From contig NCSJ02000041.1 in assembly GCA_002812745.2 (NCBI GenBank), positions 1-64,000 of the forward strand: a stretch of 64,000 nucleotides of DNA, written 5' to 3'. The notes below the pieces were generated by a model. It worked only from the letters and a program-made list of their open reading frames with translations, searched no databases and was not told the origin of the DNA. How positions within the stretch are numbered: position 1 is the first letter of the stretch; each line of letters begins with the position of its first letter. Made by a program: the position numbers and the translations under genes. Origin of the DNA: Scytalidium lignicola (Eukaryota; Ascomycota; Leotiomycetes). Below are positions 1 through 10,899 of this stretch, piece by piece.

Positions 1-135
1 TTAACTTTTGTTATACTTTATATTTAAGTCCTGAGTTTGAACATTGATATACTTCTGAACTTTAATACTGTTCATTAACAATATCAAGTAGCTATTGTCC
101 TTAACTCTTGTATTAAGTCTAAGTTGCTTTATAAC

Positions 136-387
136 TTATTCACTAATAAAGTTTCTTTTAGCTCTTGAATCAATCAAAGCCCTTATTAGCTTTTTGTATA
201 GTATTATGTCAATATATAATGAACTTTCATTGTTTATAGAATAAAGATTAATGTTTCTAACATTGTTAACTAATATATCATTGTTAATTTCCAGGTCTTC
301 AACGTTTTCTTCTAATTCCTCAAAGAGTACTGTTCTTCTCTTAATAAGGTTTCTTAGTCTAGGTTTATCTAAGCTTTTATTGTTCAT
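136..387 (-). pseudogene. Retropepsin (aspartic protease) remnant
   Basis: An 83-codon stretch ends in ALIDSRAKRNFIS. This matches the retrotransposon aspartic protease signature ALIDSGA..NFIS with the catalytic-loop Gly changed to Arg (GGA to AGA, a G-to-A change). The element's pol would continue to the left of the window. Only the active-site loop is present, so the call depends on this single motif plus the position after gag. Confidence 0.5.
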
Positions 388-1225
388 GAATACTTGTGTA
401 TCTTGTATTTATTTTGCCATTTTATTTTTAAGGTGTTCCTTTATCTTAATAATAGAAATATTACTTATTATAAAAATCTTTCCTCTAGAATTCAAAGAGT
501 ACACTATTACTTCTTAGTTAAATTGTTAATCAATTCTTTATAGTAATTTGTCTTCTCTTGGTAATATAATGAATACTTCTAAAGGTAATAAATCTTCTTT
601 TAATTTATTAACTGTAAGTAATGCTTTTNATATTTTAGTTAGCTAGTTTAACAATAATCTTCATTGGTTTCCTTTGTTTTTGTTAAGTATAATACTGTTC
701 AGCTTTAAGTAATTATTCTACTAATTTTCTTAAACCTTAAATTTCTTTGTATTATGTTTTTACTTTTAAACAGTCTTACTAGTAAGTTATCATTAGAAGT
801 CCTTTATGTTGTACATTGTATTTTCTTTATATAACATAACTTAGTCCTTCTTCAATTATCATCTAAGTATCCTTAAACATCTAATTAAAATCATCTTGGA
901 TTTAAGTTCTTTTCATTAATAAGAAAAACTTGTACAATCTCTTTTTTATAATGATACTCTGGAGATTAGTCTTATAGATAAGAGTAAAATCTTCAATATT
1001 AAGTTTATATACTTTAATAATTACTTCTTCTTATTATACAATTTTAAAAAGTTAGCTTCTATCTAAGATTTCCTATCCTCTTAACCTTCTTATGCTAATT
1101 ATGAGATAATATTTTAAGACTAATAATTCCTTAAAAACAGGATATTATTCTATTAGTATAATTTTGAAGTCTAATAACATAATCATTTAAATTCTACTAA
1201 CTCTAGGAATTGATCTTCATCTGCC

Positions 1226-1801
1226 TTAACCTTTGTTCTGGTTGTTATCTTGAGGGTGTCTTATATGTTGAGTTCTTTTTATAAGTATAGAATTTATCTT
1301 AAGGATTCTTGTTATTGTTATCTTGTCTACATTAGTCTTAATAACATGATATAGCATAGTTATTAAGTCCTGGAGATCTTCTTCTTCTTCTGAGGAATTC
1401 TTTTCCTTATTCAAGCTTTTCTCTTCTGATAATTTTAACAAGATATCCATAATCTTTAGAATTCTTATAACTCTAACTTTAACTGACATACTTACCTTGT
1501 TGTCTTTCTTATAAATATTCATTATGTATTTGGACATTCTACACTTGAAGCATAACTTGTTCTTTCTTCTTTTATCAAGTTCTTTAAAGGAGATTCTAAA
1601 GGAATTTCTTTTCTTATTCTTTCCTTCAAAGTGCTTCCTTCCTTTTCCTTTTAAGGTTTTTCCTTTCCTTATAGCATTTAACTTTATAAAGTCTCCTTGA
1701 TCTTTCTTATTATCAAGCTTTCTTCTGTTGAAATAAGATCTACTCTTCTTGTCCAAGATCATTTCATATTGTTCATTCCTGATCTTGATTAACAGATTCA
1801 C
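1226..1801 (-). pseudogene. Degraded gag, C-terminal part with zinc-knuckle remnant
   Basis: A 191-codon open stretch is rich in Lys/Arg and contains KLCFKCRMSKYIMNIYKK near its middle. This aligns by eye with a retroviral CCHC zinc knuckle (CX2CX4HX4C). The first two Cys survive, while the His and last Cys are replaced by Tyr or another residue, which a C-to-T or G-to-A change could cause. An acidic Glu-run (residues about 138-143) follows, as often seen before the protease. Position between gag N-terminus and protease supports the call. Confidence 0.5.
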
Positions 1802-2165
1802 AAGAGTGTTGAATGTAATGACTATAGGTTAATAATATAATTCATCTTTGATAAAGTCCTTTAAACTAGTTTTATACTAGTGTATATATACTTCCTTTCC
1901 TTAGTTAACTAATATTGTATACTAACAATAAAGCATTATGTATTTACTAAGGCTTTTGGTTTGTCTAAAGTAAGTTAATTATCTTTTAACATTCCTTTTT
2001 TNCGTCAACATCCTTATACAAGCGTTTAAGTTCCCTTATGTAGGTTTCCTAACTCTTAAAGATGTTTCTTACTCCTTAGTTCGTTGTTCCTTTGTTTGTA
2101 GTAAACCATTTATCCTTAAAGGGTTAAAACCAAGTTTCAGCTACTCCTCTTAAGTATGTAGATGC

Positions 2166-2699
2166 TTATAAAACCTTATACATATCTTTAAGTAGTAGAT
2201 AATCATTCAACACTAAATAAGTTCTTATCTGAGTAAGATATGCTTTCAACTTCTTTTTGTCCTTATAGAACAGATCTAGCTTAGTGATTTTGACTTCTTT
2301 AAAGGTCATCATTAAAGCTTGCTTAATGTTACTTTCTAATTCAAAGTCTAAGTCAAAGTTTAGACTTGGAGTTCTTAGTACTTGAACTAGTTCTAAGTTA
2401 GGTTTTGATAATGAAGGTATTAGCTTCTTTCTTGTAACTCTTGACAATTCCTTAATAGTTAATCCTTCTGTTAACTTAGTAGTTTGCTTTGATAATATAA
2501 CAACTTCTTTTAACACTTCTTCTTGGATGTTAGTTTCCTTGATAGTTTGATTCTTACCTTGGTCTTCCTTAAAGCTATCTTCTGAACTTTCCTTAGATAT
2601 TTCTTCAGATCCCTCTTCAGATTCTTCTTCAGAGCCTTCTTCAGAACCTTCTTCAGGTTGTTGTTTGTTATTGTTATCTATTAGTATGTTTGTTTTCAA
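2166..2699 (-). pseudogene. Degraded gag, N-terminal part
   Basis: A 177-codon open stretch opens with a low-complexity Glu/Ser region (repeated EEGSEE blocks, residues about 15-45). It ends with a segment around FYKDKKKLKAYLTQIRTYL, which resembles the start of the gypsy gag capsid region (usually F.G....L..FL.Q...Y). It lies directly downstream of the candidate LTR in the element's reading direction. The frame then breaks and gag-like coding resumes further left. It is a dead capsid gene, and the acidic N-terminus is only weakly informative. Confidence 0.5.
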
Positions 2700-2732
2700 A
2701 TCCTAATTTATCAAGATAAGTAATATTCAAAA

Positions 2733-3075
2733 TGTTACAAAACTACACTATCCAGGTCACTGGATAACAAAGGTAAGGTAGATGTTTAGGGACAGTGGAA
2801 ATGTATAACACACAAGTAGGTTATTAAGTCAAAGGTAAGATATAATAATATATTTAAGTTGAACACAAGAAGTTTACTCTTATGTTTCTTCAGTGTACTT
2901 ATATAAATAATGAAATCCAACTAGACTGTTTAGAGTCCTTAGAGTCCTCTGGAGTCCCTTAGGGATCCTAGGACTTTATCACATAACCTCTGATTGTTAG
3001 GTTCTCTATGTACACCTTCTGTGTACCAAGCCTCAGGCCTACACCAATCAACTTGTTAGGTAAAACCTGATAATA
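2733..3075 (-). repeat. Candidate 5' LTR of the gypsy relic
   Basis: The segment begins TGTTAC just to the right of the gag start and ends near CCTGATAATA, which would be a mutated form of a TAACA-type LTR end. It keeps GC-richer patches (TCCTCTGGAGTCCC, AAGCCTCAGGCCTACACC) that stand out from the AT-rich flanks. No second copy is in the window, so the ends are estimates from the TGT...ACA rule and the position next to gag. Confidence 0.4.
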
Positions 3076-4923
3076 GTTAACTAATTAATTAATTNTATAA
3101 AGTTATTAAAGTATATACTTAATCAATCTATATTTGTTAAACACAATAAGAAGAGTATAGTTAACATAATTATATAAAATTCAATTTGCTTAATTAGGTA
3201 TAGTTAACATAATTATATAAAATTCAATTTGCTTAATTAGTGTATTTACTAGTATAAAGCTTATCAAAATTATACTCTTAATTCTAAATTGTACTTTTAC
3301 TATACTTTTAATAGTAATATTAAGTATTATAGATTAATCTGTTTACTGTAAAACTTTAAATTAGCTATAATTAATTGTAAAGTTTATTATAACTTTTATA
3401 TTAATTATAATTCTGTGAAATTACTTTAAATCATACTTTATTAAGTTTATTATATTAAATACTTCTATTATAATTGTTATAAAAGTTTTTAAGTTAATAT
3501 CTTAAAGGTAAGTTTTAATTGTTAACACTTTAACTGTTAATTAGTATAAGAAAGCATTATTAACTAGTTTTATAACGATTAGAATAGTTAAATCTACTAG
3601 AATACTTTTGTATAAAATGAAAAATATAAAATCAACTTGTTCTAGCTTTTAAGGTTTTAAATTAAAGTTGTTATTAACATTATTAACAAAAAAGGTTTTA
3701 AAAGTAAAGTTTAATTCCTTCTTAAATTTATTACCTTTACAATTGATAATATATTGTTAAAATCGCTTTTTAAAGTATTATTCAGAATCACAAATGTTAA
3801 AATTGAATTAGTTTGTGTATTTGGTTTTAAAACATGCTTTTTTNAATATTTTNACTTCTTTTATAAGTATTTCTACAATTAATAACCTTCTTTTTTGCAT
3901 ATAAAACACCTTTTTTTGTGTTTAAAGATATAAAGTAATATATTTAAAGCTTTACAAGTAATATCATTAATTTACTTTACAATTAATATAATAATAATAG
4001 TTTATAAAGTAAGTTTTACTATAATATTCTTATTCTTTTTCTTTTTTNGTATAATATAATAAATAAGTAAAGTTTGTTGATAAGTTGTTTTAAGTCTTTT
4101 AATAAGTTTAAAATAATATATTTACATGTTAAAGATTTCTAATAAGTAATAATCAATTTTTTNATAAAGAATATTAATTATTTTATAAGCTAGTTAAAAG
4201 TTATATTAAAGCTTTTAAAGCTTGTTAATAAGTAATTGTACATTTTCAAGTCTTATTTTCTTAGAGTTTTTAACTATAATCAAAGTTAATATTATACTTT
4301 CTTATTCAGTATAGATTTAATGATAATATATAAGTCGTTTATAAAAGATATATAAATAAGTATATATTATTATTATTATTCTTATACTGTAGGCTATGAG
4401 GCTACCTTAAGGGTATGTAGGATAATTATATTGTCATACAAGAAATTATGCTAACTCCTTAACTAGGTGAAAACCTTCATGTTACTCTTTATCTACTTAA
4501 GTGTAATTGCCTTACCTTATCTTTACTATCCTCTTGTCTAGTACTTGGCTTACTAGCTTAGTTAAGAAGAGTTTTACTATGCTATTAAGTTAATAGTTAA
4601 TAACTTAATTCTTTAAGACATTATTACTTTATTATTATCTTGTTCTATTCTTAGATTCCTAATTATACTACTAATTTATACTCTTGTAACCTTCTTATAA
4701 TTAACACTTAATTAATAATTTATTTATATCCTTAACAACTTCTTAATATCTTTTTTAAATTTCTTATTATATAAACCTTTATTTTAAGGCTTTTTNCTTG
4801 TTTGTTTTAAGTTTGAATAGTTAATAATTAAATAACAAGTTATTTCTTTTACAAGTTTATAATTATATAATAATATGTTTATATTAAGTATATAATGTTT
4901 AAATAAATATATTTATAGTCTAA
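3076..4923. other. AT-rich gene-free stretch
   Basis: Roughly 80 % A+T, with single N bases beside T runs and no convincing coding segment in six frames. Short open frames use only AT-rich codons. It contains a perfect 43-bp tandem duplication, listed separately. Most likely RIP-degraded repeat DNA of unknown origin. Confidence 0.6.
3155..3240. repeat. Perfect 43-bp tandem duplication
   Basis: Positions 3155-3197 and 3198-3240 are identical (unit starts GTATAGTTAACATAATTATA). No mismatch is seen although the surroundings are heavily mutated, so the duplication is younger than the degradation. Confidence 0.9.
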
Positions 4924-6319
4924 TTTTATTNAAATCTAGTTTTTCTTAGCTATGAAGATCTGTTAAATATTAAATTTACCACATATTTAACGAATTTACA
5001 AGCTAGTAATAAGGCTTATACTATATATTTAGATGAAGTTCACTTATTATTACTTGAAAAAGAATTCAGGCCTATGTTCAAGTATATTAATACAATTGTT
5101 AAATATATAACACAGATTGTATTTTTAAGTGCTACTTTACCTAATTCTTTATTAGAATTATTAGAGAATTACTTTAAAATATCACACAATCAAGTAATTC
5201 AAGGCTCAACTACACGAAATAATATTTCTTACAATATTATTGATAAATCTACTTATAATAAATCTGAAATCGATATTATCATGGATTTATTAAATACAAA
5301 GATTTATCCTAACTTAAAATCTAAAGAAAAGGTAATTATATTTACCTCTACATATAATAGTGTAGATTATTTAAGTAAATACTTAAAAATCCCTGGTTAT
5401 TATAGTATTAAGGATAAAGATGATAAATCCGAGATTTTAAAGGATTTTATAGAAAATCCAGATATTAAAGCTTTAATTGGCACTTCAGCTTTAGAAGTAA
5501 GCTTAGATATACCCTATATTCGATTCTCAATTCACCTATATAAGATTAAAGGCTTAATAAGCCTAGATCAGGGAATTGGTCGAATTGGAAGAGATGGCAA
5601 ATCAAGTATTAGTTATATTATTACTAATTTTAAAGCTAATAATAAGGCTTTTAAGCCAGAATTATTAAATTTACCCATTAAAACCATTGAAGATTTTCAA
5701 GAGTTTGATTATAACAAGTTATTAGAGTTTTTAACCATTAAATCTTGTTGTAAGACTATTTTAGAGAATTATTTTAATAACAAGACCTTGAATAATTGCA
5801 TAGAGCCATTAATTAAGTGTGGTTATTGTCAGAATAATAATTCTATACTAAAATTAAGTCAAGATCTCAATTTACAGGAGGAAATTCAAATTACTCGGAA
5901 TTTTCAGGCTATAATAGATAAATTAGAGATTTTTAGTAACTTATGGCTTATTTTGCGTATTTACCAGAAATCTAGAATTTGGTATTGGCCATAATTTATA
6001 TAATTGTCCTGATAAATCGGAATTTTCGGAATTTTCTACTTATTTTAAGAAGAATAAGGAATATATTCGTAAAAATCGGCTTTTTCAAGAAGGGAGTTGT
6101 TGTTTTCAGTGTTATTTACCTTCTAAAATCTGTAATAATCGAGATATTCACTTGACTAAGTGTAAATATCAAGATTTATTACTAGAATCTTGTTTATTAA
6201 TTAGACCTTTAATTATATATGATAAGTTAAGCTTAAAATGCTTACAAAAGGTTAATATACAAGTATTAGAGGATGAAGAAGCTTTTTGTCGATTTATAAG
6301 TACNAAAAATTACTTATAA
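4924..6319 (+). pseudogene. Telomere-linked RecQ-type helicase relic
   Basis: An open frame runs from just after a stop at 4921 to 5994. A second frame continues from about 5948 to 6319, so one frameshift breaks it. It lacks the N-terminal part with the Walker A motif. Visible superfamily-2 helicase features are LDEVHLLL (DExH box, motif II, about 5029-5052), FLSATLP (motif III, about 5122), an IIFTSTYNSVDYL strand (motif IV) and GTSALEVSLDIPYIRFSIHL followed by QGIGRIGRDG (motifs V-VI, about 5480-5595). A Cys-rich tail (CCKTIL, CGYC, then CCFQCYLPSKIC in the second frame) follows. Such motif V/VI wording and the Cys-rich tail are typical of fungal telomere-linked helicases. The first ATG at 5074 lies inside the domain and is not the true start. 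Confidence 0.75.
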
Positions 6320-7664
6320 TAACATGGATGTTATTAAAGCTTTAGAAATATTTATGGAACTTGATTTAAATATATTAAATAAATTAGATTTAAGTATTTA
6401 AAATCATAAATGTTATTTATTTTATTTATAAAAATCAAAAATTACTTATAATAATATAAATAATATTAAAATCTTTAAAAATATTTATAAAGTTTAATTT
6501 AAAAAAATATATATACAAAAAATTACAAAGTAGAGTATTGACCAATTATACTATAAGACCAGGTTTATGACTTACTATTGATGACCAACTGAAGTAGTTA
6601 TCAAGAGTAAGTCATTAAGCCTTACTAGGACTTGAACCTAGATTGTTACCATTAAGCCAAACTGGTTATTGTTAAAAAATTATAATTTATTTAAAAATAT
6701 AAAAAAAAGTTTCTTAATACAACTTTATTTAAATAATACAATTTATATATTGTTCAGATCAGAAAAGTTTGCTCTTTTCAACACATATTACATTCAATTA
6801 TCTTATAAGATTTCAGTTTTAGTAATAATAATTAAAGAAAATATATAAAATCAAGGATAATTAATAATTAATAATTTATAAGACTAAAAATTATCATCAA
6901 TTATCAAATACTTGTTTAATTAAAGAAAAAGGGATTTTTTTTTAAATGGAATTTATTTAAATTTTAAAATTTTACATTAGATTTTAATTAATTATTACAT
7001 AAATATTATCTTATTAAAATTAGAAAAATTTTACTTTATTTTATCTACTAAAAATACTTTCTTTTGTTCTTGGTTTAAGTAGTTAAAATTAAACATTAGA
7101 ATATTCTCTTTTCTTAACAAGTTGAAATACATAAACTTGAAATTCAAGGTGTAACAAGAGTAAGCTATACTTAATTCGGTTAGAATAAGGCAAAACTCCA
7201 GTTAAAAGTAAGGCAATACTCTAATGTTCTGATAACTTTTCAATTTTATGAGTTACGAACTTTAAAATTGAACAAATCTACTATGATTTATCGTACAAAT
7301 ATGAGAATGGTATCATTAGAAAGCTAATTCCTTGCTCTACACGTGCATTAATTTTTATTAAGTTTGGATGCGAATCGATGGTGGAAATTAACTTAGAAGG
7401 CTAGAAATCAGCTTTTTTACACTTTGCACTTGAATAACTCTGCGACCTAACGTCGCACAACCATATAAATTGGATCCCGCGATAGGCTGGCCAATTCTCG
7501 ACGAACGCGACACTAGCTATTTCATATCAGCTCCTGTTGCGGTCGAGTTATCCGTCTTAACAATCGGGGTCTTAAGGCAAGGCCAGCTAAAACCAGTTAG
7601 CAGGTAAGGTTAAACTCTAGGGCATAGGCCGGGTGAGGTTATACTCTGGCGGATAAGCCATTAA
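6320..7664. other. AT-rich gene-free stretch with a tRNA-like patch and a GC-richer island
   Basis: No coding segment recognised. From 6320 to about 7140 it is AT-rich debris that includes the tRNA-like patch at 6541-6660. From about 7430 to 7650 base composition rises (TAACGTCGCACAACC, GACGAACGCGACAC) without an open frame. This GC-richer piece runs directly into the 25-bp minisatellite. Confidence 0.5.
6541..6660 (-). other. tRNA/SINE-like patch with a 14-bp hairpin
   Basis: On the minus strand, TGGCTTAATGG (6649-6659) resembles a pol III A box and GGTTCAAGTCC (6628-6638) a B box, but they are too close together for a normal tRNA. Further along the minus strand GACTTACTCTTGAT (6600-6613) pairs with ATCAATAGTAAGTC (6569-6582) with one mismatch and a 17-base loop. 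A second A-box-like TATAGTATAATTGG follows and ends in T-runs. This could be a degraded tRNA pair or a tRNA-derived SINE. Confidence 0.35.
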
Positions 7665-7839
7665 CCATTTTACTCACCTTTAACCTTAACCATATTACTT
7701 ACCTTTAACTTTGGCCATTTCATGTACTTCTAACCTTAGCCATATTACTCACCTCTAACCTTAGTCATATTACTTACCTCCAACCTTGACTATATTACTT
7801 ACCTCTAACCTTGGTTATATTATTCACTTTTAACCTTGT
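7665..7839. repeat. 25-bp minisatellite, seven units
   Basis: Seven consecutive 25-bp units of the form CCATATTACTCACCTCTAAC plus CTTAG, each with a few C/T or A/G differences. Units start at 7665, 7690, 7715, 7740, 7765, 7790 and 7815. The copies differ mainly by transitions, consistent with C-to-T decay. Confidence 0.85.
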
Positions 7840-8157
7840 TTATAATTATTGATTTTCTTTTAAATCTTAATGTTCTTCCTTAAAACTTTGTATACCTTCC
7901 TTACATTTTCATTTGTTTATCCTTTTCCTTCATTTATAACTTGACTTTCTTTATCCACTTCTAACATTGATTATTTAAAAATTTATAAACTTATAATAAC
8001 TATACTTTAATATTAACTTTCTACTTGTCTTACCTCTTTGACTTTTACTTTAATCCTTATTTATTTAGTCTTTTTTACTTTCTTTACTTCTTAACTTTTA
8101 CTTTTATCTTTATTTATTTATCTCTTTTACTTTTACTTTCTTTATTCTTTAACTCTT
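7840..8157. other. Pyrimidine-rich gene-free stretch
   Basis: Strong T/C bias (runs such as CTTTTACTTTCTTTACTTC repeat several times). No open frame with recognisable content. It separates the minisatellite from the less AT-rich block that starts near 8158. Confidence 0.5.
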
Positions 8158-10540
8158 TGTCAGGGTTGTCTGTACATAGAGTGAAGAGAGACTAGGAGGC
8201 TGAAACATAATAGGAGACTAGTAGTGTGATAGCAGTTGGTTAGGTGTAGATTCGCTTTAAAACTTGGTATTCTCTTAAAAGTACAAGATTGATCTTTGAC
8301 TCCTGTCAAAGAGAAGGGGAAACTTTTCTCTTTATAGACGGGAGTCAGCAGCTAAGGAGCGGCTAGGACTCAGACTACTATCCTTTTCCTCCCTTCACGT
8401 GATTAGTGTACTGAGGCCCTGATAATATCTCCTCCCTTCCAAGCTCCTGTCCTCAGGAGTTACAGTTGTACTACCCGCTAAGATGCGGCGACGGAACGTA
8501 GTACTCTCCTATTCCACAATTAGACTCCAGACAAAGAGTGCTAAACTTAGCACTCCTGGCCTTAGCGCTTTGGCATGTTTATCATTTCAGCAAACACAAA
8601 ACATCTCTCAGTATCGACCTCACAGTGAAGCTCTAGCAAACCTTCTGCTAGGCTCTGGAGATCTTTCTTTGTTCTTTCAATTTAACGCTGCAAGCTACAA
8701 TGGGGCTAACAGTCGAATATCTTGCTTTTACTGTAAACTTCCTTTCTAGACTATAACTTGTTCGCAGCTAAGTAGCCGCGAACAATCACCAAGCCTTGTA
8801 ACGAGGATGCTACTACTCTTACTCTTTTAACGCAGCTTCATTATGCTAAATATATCTATTGAGAAAAGCCTCAATAGCAATATTCTCCGAGCTTCAGGCC
8901 ACTGCATACGTCCATTTAAGTAGGTGTTCTCTCCTTCGATTCTACTTCTTTTTTCAAGCATTAACTGACGATCGTTAGTACTACCTTTCTTTTTGAAGAG
9001 ATCTACTGTGTTCTTATGGCTTTTTACTAGCACTGCTCTTGCTAGGCTGTAGCTTTCTTGTTGTCCTTCTTTCTATTATAATTCTTTTCCCCTCACTTTC
9101 ATTTGTCGAAATCCCCAAAGCAGAATTGTCTTTTGCTAAGCTACAACTTACTCTCTACTATACTCCTCCTTGATCTTTCAATTCAACTTGTTTTCCTACC
9201 TTCACCTTTATTTAGCTATCACTTCTTTTCTCCAAGAATTACACAGCAAAATTGTCTCCTGCTGAACTACAGCTCACTCTCTGCTATACTCTTCTTTGAT
9301 TTTTCAATTCAGCTTGCTTTCCACCTTCTTACCTCACTTTCGTTTTGTGCTTTTGTACAACACCTTTACCTTCGTTTAGCTATCACTTCCTTGCTTAAAG
9401 AATTACATAGCAGAATTGTCTCTTGCTAAGCTATAGCTTGCTCTTTACTATACTCTTTCTTGATTCTCCAATTCAGCTTGCTTTGCACCTTTTACTTAGC
9501 TCTAGGATATCTCTTCTTTCTTCTTATACTCTTGCTTAGCTTTAGTTATAGCACTTGCTAATTTCCTGCTAAGCTCTCGCAATAGTACCAGCAAACGCTG
9601 AACTTCTTGTTCTTATTGATAAAGAAGTACCATGTCAATGATGTCTTTATAGCTTGTTTAGGTGGAAAGCTGGTGTTCTGCAATAGTGTGCAGATAATAC
9701 TAGTAAGTTATGACTATTGTTGTATAGCTACTTTGCTGCTGTTATGCAACTACTTGGCTAATGTTCTGTAGGCTAATCTTCAAAATGTTTATACTGCAAG
9801 CAGAACAATAAGGCTTGTCTTCCGGTAAGTATATCCTTCCTTCTTTGTTCGCTTTTACGAACTGATGGCTAGTCACTTGCTAACCTCCTACTAGCCAACT
9901 GGTTTGTTAAAGGCGTGAAGCAGAGCACTCTGTACTGCTATTGTTGTGTGTAATGGCATTCCTGACGTAAGTTTCGATGTAATGGTTATTGCTAGTGCTA
10001 GGCTCTTGCTAACCTGGTGCTAGGATAATGTTAAGGTAGCACAGGTGGCTGTTTTGAAAAGCCTTCAATTCATTAAGAACTCTAAAAGTATGCCTTCCTC
10101 ACGTCTTCAAGAACTCAAGCAAGAAGAGTTAGCCGAGCAGAAAGAGAGAAGCATCCTAGCATTAGAGTCGCTAGGTCGTTCATTGGAGAAGGTGTTTAAG
10201 GATGTGGCAAGTCTCTCTAAAGAAGTGGAAGGTCTTTGCACAGATTATAATAGAGTAGTGAGTTATTTGCATGGCTATTGCTAGGTGAGTGCTAATCAGA
10301 GGATAGCATCCTGAGGTAGAAGAGCTTTCCGATAATGAAGGTAATGATGGAGATGATGGCAATAATGGCAGGGCGTAGCTCTTGCTCTTCTCTTGCTTAC
10401 CTTTCGTAAGGTTAGAGCTTAGGCATCCGGTTTCTCTTTTTGCTTGCCTTACAAGGCTGAAGCTAGTCTCCTACTTGGTTGGTGCTAGGTTAGTGCTAAA
10501 TTTTCGGCTAAGTGTATTTTAGATGAATTCAGACTGCTGT
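8158..10540. other. Unidentified repeat-containing block of higher GC
   Basis: This 2.4-kb block is clearly less AT-rich than both flanks and starts with TGTCAGGGTTGTC. TGT...ACA limits at about 8158-8464 would fit an LTR, but no second copy is present. It contains small open frames (8483-8749, 88 codons, and 10045-10284, 79 codons, the latter Glu/Lys-rich and possibly coiled coil). I recognise neither. Words built on TTGCTA(A/G)(G/C) recur throughout, and three long imperfect direct repeats lie at 9117-9480. It may be a non-autonomous element. Confidence 0.4.
9117..9480. repeat. Three imperfect long direct repeats
   Basis: Copies start at about 9117, 9243 and 9407 with (A)GCAGAATTGTC, continue through (C)TGCTAAGCTAC and ACTATACTC, and reach CAATTCAGCTTGCTTT. 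Spacing is about 126 and 164 bp, so the middle copy carries extra sequence. The copies differ mainly by transitions. A small reading frame over them (9103-9429) encodes a repeated Leu/Ser-rich peptide that follows from the repeat and is unlikely to be a gene. Confidence 0.65.
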
Positions 10541-10899
10541 CTTGTGGTGTTTTCNTTTTTTGTAATTATGTTTTGTACTATACTTTGTGAAAAATTACCT
10601 GAAGTACATTAATCACTTTCACTACAAGGTAGTTGCTAGCCTTTTAGGTCTTCCTTGCTTTCTCCTGGCTTTAAGGTTACTTAGATCTAGGTTATGTTTC
10701 TCATTATACTCTTCTAACTTTACTACTAAACATCTTCTCTAATTCAGCATAAATGTTAACCTTCTGCAACCACTTTTATCAAGTTAACTAAGCTACTTAC
10801 AACTCCTCCTTGTATAATTGCCATTTACATTTTACCCGTTTACTCATGCTAACTCCTTGTTCAGTAAACGAAAACCATAACCAACAATGCTATATATAA

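Larger units (their letters stand above)
1..3075 (-). mobile_element. Ty3/gypsy LTR retrotransposon relic (5' part)
   Basis: This is a minus-strand retroelement that reads leftwards out of the window. From right to left it has a candidate LTR, a gag-like open stretch with an acidic N-terminus, a basic zinc-knuckle-like stretch and the start of a retropepsin-like segment. That order (LTR, gag, protease) fits Ty3/gypsy elements. The sequence is very AT-rich and the gag-protease frame is broken by many stops, as expected of RIP. Reverse transcriptase and integrase would lie left of position 1. The family call rests on domain order and weak motifs. Confidence 0.6.

Noticed and set aside
7665..7839. 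Regular 25-bp repeats that superficially look like a CRISPR array
   Set aside because: There are no unique spacers; the units abut directly, and the context is fungal. It is a minisatellite.
8483..8749. 88-codon frame with ATG in the GC-richer block
   Set aside because: No similarity recognised, Ser/Leu-rich and adjacent to repeats; kept only as part of the block description.
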